A program made the translations under genes and the position numbers. Of a DNA stretch of 11,532 nt, positions 7,633-11,532 are shown one piece after another. Position 1 is the first letter of the stretch. Each line of letters opens with the position of its first letter. Source of the stretch: Acidimicrobiia bacterium (GTDB lineage: Bacteria; Actinomycetota; Acidimicrobiia; Spongiisociales; ZC4RG35); the NCBI GenBank assembly GCA_030623125.1, contig JAUXMQ010000009.1, positions 1 to 11,532 on the forward strand, in the 5' to 3' direction. The notes under the pieces are model-generated. The model ran no database searches and was not told where the DNA came from. It saw only the letters and a program-made list of their open reading frames with translations.

Positions 7633-7976
7633 AGCGTCGAATAAGGCAAGACATCGAGACGCTCGATTGGAATGGCCGCGCCACAGCTTTCACAGATCCC
7701 GTATTTTCCGGTCTTGATCCGGGCCAGGGCATGATCCACCTTGCCGATGAGATCGAGTGTGTTCTGCTCGATCGAAAGCTCTTTGGCGTACTCGAGTTTC
7801 ATCGAACTGGCCTCGGCGTTACCCGGATCGGGGCTTCTGTCCGATGAGCTCTCCGTCAATCGGGCCACCTCGAGCTCGCGCTCATACTCTTCTACAAGAC
7901 CCTCGAGACGCGTCTTCTCGTCCTCCAGACGCTTCCTGAAGCGCTCCACTGTGGATTTCGCGAGTTTTCGTGCCAC
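7602..7976 (-). CDS. TraR/DksA-family C4 zinc-finger protein
   Basis: This is a 124-residue protein with a C-terminal C4 zinc finger, CESC then 17 residues then CVEC (Cys95, Cys98, Cys116, Cys119). It follows a charged, probably coiled-coil region (about 8-40 and 58-90) with a Ser/Asp/Pro-rich turn between (about 41-57). This is the layout of the DksA/TraR family, whose members reach into the RNA polymerase secondary channel to adjust initiation, often with ppGpp. The acidic DxxDxA tip of E. coli DksA is not clearly present, so a DksA-like role is an inference. An upstream in-frame start at 8054 exists. The GTG at 7976 is preferred because a strong purine-rich Shine-Dalgarno sequence lies just upstream of it and the protein then starts at the normal family boundary (VARKLAKSTVERF). 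It is the first gene of the minus-strand block, with lspA overlapping its end. The same kind of gene precedes lspA in Streptomyces, where ileS is also close. Confidence 0.92.
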   Translation of the reverse strand: MARKLAKSTVERFRKRLEDEKTRLEGLVEEYERELEVARLTESSSDRSPDPGNAEASSMKLEYAKELSIEQNTLDLIGKVDHALARIKTGKYGICESCGAAIPIERLDVLPYSTLCVECAAKFN

Positions 7977-7980
7977 GTTT

Positions 7981-7987
7981 CTTCCTT
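7981..7987 (-). promoter_or_regulatory. Ribosome binding site of the dksA-like gene
   Basis: AAGGAAG on the minus strand (extended TAGAAGGAAG) ends four bases before the GTG at 7976. It is the strongest Shine-Dalgarno match in the window and is what decides the start of this gene over the longer reading frame from 8054. Confidence 0.75.
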
Positions 7988-8025
7988 CTAAAAGGGCGGA
8001 AACCCTACCAACGTCGTCAAGCCAA

Positions 8026-8052
8026 GCCGAGTTTCCCCCGAACAGTCTCGGC
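8026..8052. repeat. Inverted repeat in the divergent region (6-base arms, 15-base loop)
   Basis: GCCGAG at 8026-8031 is matched exactly by CTCGGC at 8047-8052. It lies 50-76 bases upstream of the dksA-like start and about 170 bases before ileS. It could be an operator for a dimeric regulator of one or both transcripts. It lacks a T-tract, so it is not a typical terminator. A second possible stem, GCCAC/GTGGC, follows at about 8063-8084. Chance occurrence is possible. Confidence 0.35.
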
Positions 8053-8211
8053 ATCGCTGTTGGCCACCTGAAACACCTTGTGGCGGTTCGTCATTCCCCT
8101 AGAGCCCCGACCATTCGATCACACCGACACAGTAGATCCTGGGAAACAACTGCGGTAGATGATCAGTTGGTCGCTTCGCCTACCATCCCGCCCTTACTGA
8201 TGCGGCCATTT

Positions 8212-8215
8212 GGAG
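8212..8215 (+). promoter_or_regulatory. Ribosome binding site of ileS
   Basis: GGAG sits five bases before the GTG at 8221. The in-frame ATG at 8200 has no such sequence upstream, so this site favours the GTG start. Confidence 0.65.
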
Positions 8216-8220
8216 ATTTG

Positions 8221-11200
8221 GTGCCCCCCAAGAAAACGACGTTCACCCGTGTCGAGCCCTCGGTTCGCTTCCCGGATCTCGAACAAGACATTCTCAAACT
8301 CTGGCGCGAAACCGACGCCTTCGCCGAGTCTGTGAGAAGACGCCCCGAGAGCCACGAGTACGTGTTCTACGACGGACCCCCTTTTCCGACAGGTAGCCCC
8401 CACTACGGGAACCTCCTTGCCGGAGTCATCAAGGACATGGTCCCCCGCTACTGGACAATGCGTGGATATCGGGTGGAGAGGCGTTTCGGATGGGATACCC
8501 ACGGGCTGCCGATCGAGATGGAAGTCGAGAAGCGTCTCGGCATCTCCGGTCCCACCGAGATCAACCAATACGGTGTAACCCGCTTCAACGAAGAATGCCG
8601 ATTCGAGGTGCAGACCAACACCGAGACATGGGAAAGGCTGACGGAACGTATCGGCCGGTGGGTCGACTTTGAGGACGCCTACACCACGATGGATCCCGAG
8701 TTCATGGAGACCGTGTGGTGGGTTTTCGCCCAACTCTGGGACAAGGGTCTCGTCTACCGCGACTTCAAGGTTCTCCCCTATTCATGGGGCGCCTCCACTC
8801 CTCTCTCCAACTTCGAGGCCAACCTCGACTACCGCGACATCGAAGACCCGTCGATCACCGTGCGTCTTCGAATCCTCGAAGGGAACGAAAGGGCCCAGAC
8901 CGGCGACTACCTGCTGATCTGGACGACAACGCCATGGACTCTCCCCGGCAACCTGGCAATAGCCGTCGGTCTGGACCATGAGTACGTCCGGGTCTCTCAC
9001 GAGAATGGCCACTACTGGATCACCGCGGAGCGAGCATCATCAGAATTTGGCGAAGATCCTCGCATCGTTGCTTCGGCGCTTGGCCGCGACCTGCTCGGGA
9101 TCTCCTACGACCCGCCTTTCGACTATTTCGGGGAGGAACGGGACAGGGGCGCTTTTCGCATAATCGAATCGGACGATGTCACTGTGAATGAAGGGACCGG
9201 TCTGGTTCACATGGCGCCGGCATACGGCGAGGCCGACTTCCTGGCACTCCAGAATGCCGGACTCAACAACCTCGTCGATCCGGTCGACCGCGAAGGGAAG
9301 TTCAACCACGAAGTTCCGGACGTAGCCGATCAGAACATCAAGGACGCAGACTCCACCCTGATCCGCCTCCTCGAGGAGTCCGGAAAACTCGTCAGGTCCG
9401 AGCGCATCACCCACTCCTATCCATTCTGCTATCGCACGGGCACTCCCCTCATCTACAAGGCCATTCCGACCTGGTTCGTCGCAGTGGAGCAATTCCGGGA
9501 CCGCATGGTCGAGTTGAACGACACGATTCATTGGGTTCCTGACCATGTCGGAAGTCGCCGTTTCGGCAATTGGTTGTCCGGAGCCAGGGACTGGGCAATC
9601 AGCCGCAACAGATACTGGGGCTCTTGCATCCCGATCTGGGAGTGCGACGGTTGTGACGAGCAGGTGGCAGTGGCATCTCTGGACGAGTTGGAGGGCCTTT
9701 CGGGAAAACGCCCCAGCGACCTCCACAAGCACATCCTCGATGAGATCCATTGGGACTGCGCAACCTGTGACGGTCTGATGACGCGGGTGCCCGAGGTCCT
9801 CGACGTCTGGTTCGAGTCCGGCTCGATGCCATACGGAAAGCTTCATTACCCGTTCGAGAACAAGGAGCGCTTCGAGGCCACTTTTCCCGCTCAATTCATC
9901 GCCGAAGGCCTCGACCAAACCAGAGGCTGGTTCTACACCCTGATCGTCCTGTCGACTGCCCTGTTCGATCGACCGGCATTCGAGAACTGCGTCGTCAACG
10001 GGATGATTCTCGCTGAGGACGGCCGCAAGATGTCGAAGAGCTTGAAGAACTACGCCGACCCTTCCGAGATCCTCGACGAGCTCGGCGCCGACGCGCTGAG
10101 AGCCTTCCTGATCAATTCGGCCGTTCTCCGAGCGGAGCCTCTCCGCTTCTCCAAAGACGGTGTTGGCGGAGTGGTGCGAACCGTTCTACTCCCGATGTGG
10201 AACACCTACAGCTTCTTCACCACCTACGCCGAAGCAGACGGGATAACCATTGAAGACCTCATGGGGGCCCCACCGGCCGCGGAAAGACCCGAGATGGACC
10301 GCTGGATCCTCTCGGTGCTCCAGAGCCTCATCGAGGAGGTGAACACCCAGATGGAGGGCTACTACCTCTACAACGTGGTGCCACCGACACTCGGTCTCAT
10401 CGATCATCTCACCAACTGGTATGTGCGCCGGTCCCGCCGTCGATTCTGGCGCTCTCGGGGTGAGAGTGGGGAGGGTGACACCGACAAGCTCGCCGCCTTC
10501 GCCACCCTTTACGAGGTTCTCACAACGTTCAGCGAGGTTCTCGCTCCAGTTCTGCCCTTTATCACAGAGCACATCTATCAGGACCTGGTGGCCCGTCACC
10601 ACTCCGACGCCCCGTCGAGCGTTCACCATCGAGACTTTCCCATGGCCGATGAAACCCTCATCGATCGAGAGCTGGAAACAGCAATGGCCCATGTGCGCGA
10701 GGTCGTGCGGCTCGGACGCAATCTTCGAAAGAAGGAAGGCCATCGGGTTCGCCAGCCACTATCACAACTCACCGTCCTGACGCGCGACCCAACCGTTGCC
10801 GGTGCCGTCGAAGCCCACGTCTCGGTGATAGCCGACGAGCTCAATGTGAAACAGGTAACAGTCAGTGCAGACGAGGCCGCGTTCGTCCACCTCTCGGCCA
10901 AAGCGAACTACCGCAAGCTAGGCCCGGTTCTTGGCTCCGGAATGACTGATGCGGCCACAGCGATCGCCGAACTCTCAGGAGATCAGATAGAAGACCTTCT
11001 CAAGGGAGGATCAACCGAGCTCGCCGGACTGGAGATCACGCTCGACGACATTCTCATCGAGCGAACTCCGGTCCCCGGGACCATCGTCGAATCCGGCCCT
11101 GAATTCGCATGCGCGCTGGACACCACAATCACCAGGGATCTCAAACTCGAGGGTTTGGCTCGTGAGATCGTGAGCAAAGTCCAGAACATGCGCCGCGAGG

Positions 11201-11397
11201 CGGGTCTCCAGGTTACTGATCGCATCCATTTGACCTGGCAGACAACCGACAACGACGTTGTGGCGGCCCTCGATCAATACGGAGACCACATCACAAGTGA
11301 GGTTCTGGCCACCGAACTAGCGAAAGGCAGCGACCTCGAAGCACCTGATGTCGAGATCGACGGTTACACCATTCGGCTGGAGATCGTCACGATCTAG
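8221..11397 (+). CDS. ileS: Isoleucyl-tRNA synthetase, actinobacterial/eukaryote-like type (IleRS2)
   Basis: This 1058-residue protein charges tRNA-Ile with isoleucine in the cytoplasm. The class I Rossmann domain opens with FYDGPPFPTGSPHYGN, where the signature at 61-64 is HYGN rather than the usual HxGH. RRFGWDTHGLPIE (88-99) is the isoleucine-pocket segment. The CP1 editing domain shows TTTPWTLPGN (235-244) and MAPAYGEADF with conserved Asp339, so proofreading of valyl-tRNA should be intact. A zinc-type insert has CxxC at 475/478 and 513/516. The second signature, KMSKS, is at 603-607, followed by a helical anticodon-binding domain and a long C-terminal region. Length and motifs place it with the type 2 enzymes, which are generally less sensitive to mupirocin. 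The GTG at 8221 is chosen over the long upstream open frame and the ATG at 8200 because of a GGAG five bases before it. The 3' end overlaps the convergent YciI-like gene by 11 bases. Confidence 0.97.
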   Translation: MPPKKTTFTRVEPSVRFPDLEQDILKLWRETDAFAESVRRRPESHEYVFYDGPPFPTGSPHYGNLLAGVIKDMVPRYWTMRGYRVERRFGWDTHGLPIEMEVEKRLGISGPTEINQYGVTRFNEECRFEVQTNTETWERLTERIGRWVDFEDAYTTMDPEFMETVWWVFAQLWDKGLVYRDFKVLPYSWGASTPLSNFEANLDYRDIEDPSITVRLRILEGNERAQTGDYLLIWTTTPWTLPGNLAIAVGLDHEYVRVSHENGHYWITAERASSEFGEDPRIVASALGRDLLGISYDPPFDYFGEERDRGAFRIIESDDVTVNEGTGLVHMAPAYGEADFLALQNAGLNNLVDPVDREGKFNHEVPDVADQNIKDADSTLIRLLEESGKLVRSERITHSYPFCYRTGTPLIYKAIPTWFVAVEQFRDRMVELNDTIHWVPDHVGSRRFGNWLSGARDWAISRNRYWGSCIPIWECDGCDEQVAVASLDELEGLSGKRPSDLHKHILDEIHWDCATCDGLMTRVPEVLDVWFESGSMPYGKLHYPFENKERFEATFPAQFIAEGLDQTRGWFYTLIVLSTALFDRPAFENCVVNGMILAEDGRKMSKSLKNYADPSEILDELGADALRAFLINSAVLRAEPLRFSKDGVGGVVRTVLLPMWNTYSFFTTYAEADGITIEDLMGAPPAAERPEMDRWILSVLQSLIEEVNTQMEGYYLYNVVPPTLGLIDHLTNWYVRRSRRRFWRSRGESGEGDTDKLAAFATLYEVLTTFSEVLAPVLPFITEHIYQDLVARHHSDAPSSVHHRDFPMADETLIDRELETAMAHVREVVRLGRNLRKKEGHRVRQPLSQLTVLTRDPTVAGAVEAHVSVIADELNVKQVTVSADEAAFVHLSAKANYRKLGPVLGSGMTDAATAIAELSGDQIEDLLKGGSTELAGLEITLDDILIERTPVPGTIVESGPEFACALDTTITRDLKLEGLAREIVSKVQNMRREAGLQVTDRIHLTWQTTDNDVVAALDQYGDHITSEVLATELAKGSDLEAPDVEIDGYTIRLEIVTI

Positions 11398-11532
11398 GAC
11401 GGTGTTCGTCGCGAACCAGAGCAGCTCTGAACGGATGAAGACTTGCGCCGAAAAGACCTTTGGCCAGGAACGGATCTGCCTCCATGAATCGACGGGCGTC
11501 CTCTTCACTATCCGCTTCGAGAATGACCACCG
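11387..11532 (-). CDS. YciI-like protein (YCII-related domain), 5' part outside the window
   Basis: The visible 47 C-terminal residues read VVILEADSEEDARRFMEADP and then FLAKGLFGASLHPFRAALVR before a short tail and TGA (11389-11387). The pattern VxxxEADSxExARxFxEADPFxxxGLF is the C-terminal half of YCII-related proteins, which are small (about 90-100 residues) ferredoxin-like-fold proteins. The aspartate of the ADPF motif is a conserved residue proposed as catalytic in the family. Cellular function is generally unknown. The gene runs toward ileS, and its stop codon lies inside the last codons of ileS. A different minus-strand frame over the same bases (start near 11508) is a shadow, because it has no such family match. 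Confidence 0.82.
   Translation of the reverse strand, partial: VVILEADSEEDARRFMEADPFLAKGLFGASLHPFRAALVRDEHRPRS

Larger units (their letters stand above)
7977..8220. promoter_or_regulatory. Divergent intergenic region between the dksA-like gene and ileS
   Basis: These 244 bases must supply start signals for the minus-strand block and for ileS, since both genes read outward from here. On the minus strand a TAGGGT at 8007-8002 could be a -10 element with a leader of about 20 bases, but no matching -35 lies 16-18 bases upstream. On the + strand the -10-like TAGATC and TAGATG near 8131-8160 also lack convincing -35 partners. I found no T-box core (TGGNACC-type) although ileS of many actinobacteria is T-box controlled. 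The region's role is inferred from gene orientation, not from recognised sites. Confidence 0.6.

Noticed and set aside
7166..7732. Extended N-terminus of the rluD frame
   Set aside because: These 189 extra codons overlap lspA and the start of the dksA-like gene in another frame, and they lie outside the RluD family length.
8002..8020. Promoter for the dksA-like gene (TTGACG with TAGGGT, minus strand)
   Set aside because: Both hexamers look right, but they are only seven bases apart, so they cannot be a -35/-10 pair. TAGGGT alone is insufficient.
7741..8220. Extended N-terminus of the ileS frame
   Set aside because: The upstream part runs antisense through the dksA-like gene. A ribosome binding site before the GTG at 8221 and the family length support the shorter protein.
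8060..8220. T-box riboswitch in the ileS leader
   Set aside because: Expected in many actinobacteria, but I found no TGGNACC-type T-box core or clear specifier arrangement. A covariance-model search (T-box families in Rfam) would settle it; a significant hit would reverse this.
9040..9918. 292-codon minus-strand open frame opposite ileS
   Set aside because: It is entirely antisense to motif-bearing ileS sequence with no recognisable family; long antisense frames are common in GC-rich genes.

Overview
The window is a gene-dense stretch of chromosomal housekeeping DNA from a high-GC bacterium (roughly 60% GC by eye), most likely an actinomycete-type organism (Actinomycetota). The grounds are the GC content, frequent GTG starts, an ArsA/Get3-like ATPase with a Walker A GAGGVGKTT motif, a C4 zinc-finger TraR/DksA-like protein beside lspA and rluD, and the grouping of ileS, lspA, rluD and dnaE. 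The last grouping also occurs in Mycobacterium tuberculosis (ileS, lspA, Rv1540 and dnaE1 lie close together) and in Streptomyces. A deep branch such as Acidimicrobiia is my guess; the sequence does not prove it.

Layout. On the + strand, positions 2-1021 hold the 3' part of an ArsA-family ATPase gene. It is followed after 18 bases by a membrane-anchored HAD-IB phosphatase-like gene (1040-1813). This pair runs head-on into the end of a five-gene minus-strand block, read from right to left: a TraR/DksA-type zinc-finger protein (7976-7602), lspA (signal peptidase II), rluD (23S rRNA pseudouridine synthase), a rhomboid protease with an N-terminal zinc finger, and dnaE (replicative DNA polymerase III alpha subunit, 5307-1810). 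The dksA-like, lspA and rluD genes overlap one another. The rhomboid gene follows rluD after 27 bases, and dnaE follows the rhomboid gene after 82 bases. Divergent from this block, across 244 bases of non-coding DNA, is ileS (isoleucyl-tRNA synthetase, 8221-11397, + strand). It converges on and overlaps the end of a YciI-like gene that enters from the right edge (11532-11387, minus strand).

How the genes work together. There is no single pathway. The block gathers core functions: replication (DnaE), translation (IleS, RluD), lipoprotein maturation (LspA), membrane proteolysis (rhomboid) and probably transcription control (DksA-like). The two intergenic gaps most likely to hold promoters are 7977-8220 (divergent) and 5308-5389 (before dnaE). 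Each contains a short inverted repeat but no promoter I can call with confidence.

I see no mobile element, CRISPR array, tRNA, rRNA, phage gene or defence system. The observations most worth checking are the altered class I signature (HYGN instead of HxGH) in IleRS, the intact PHP nuclease site in DnaE, the zinc-finger/rhomboid fusion, the shared CTAG stop codons at 1810-1813, and the near-universal use of GTG starts.
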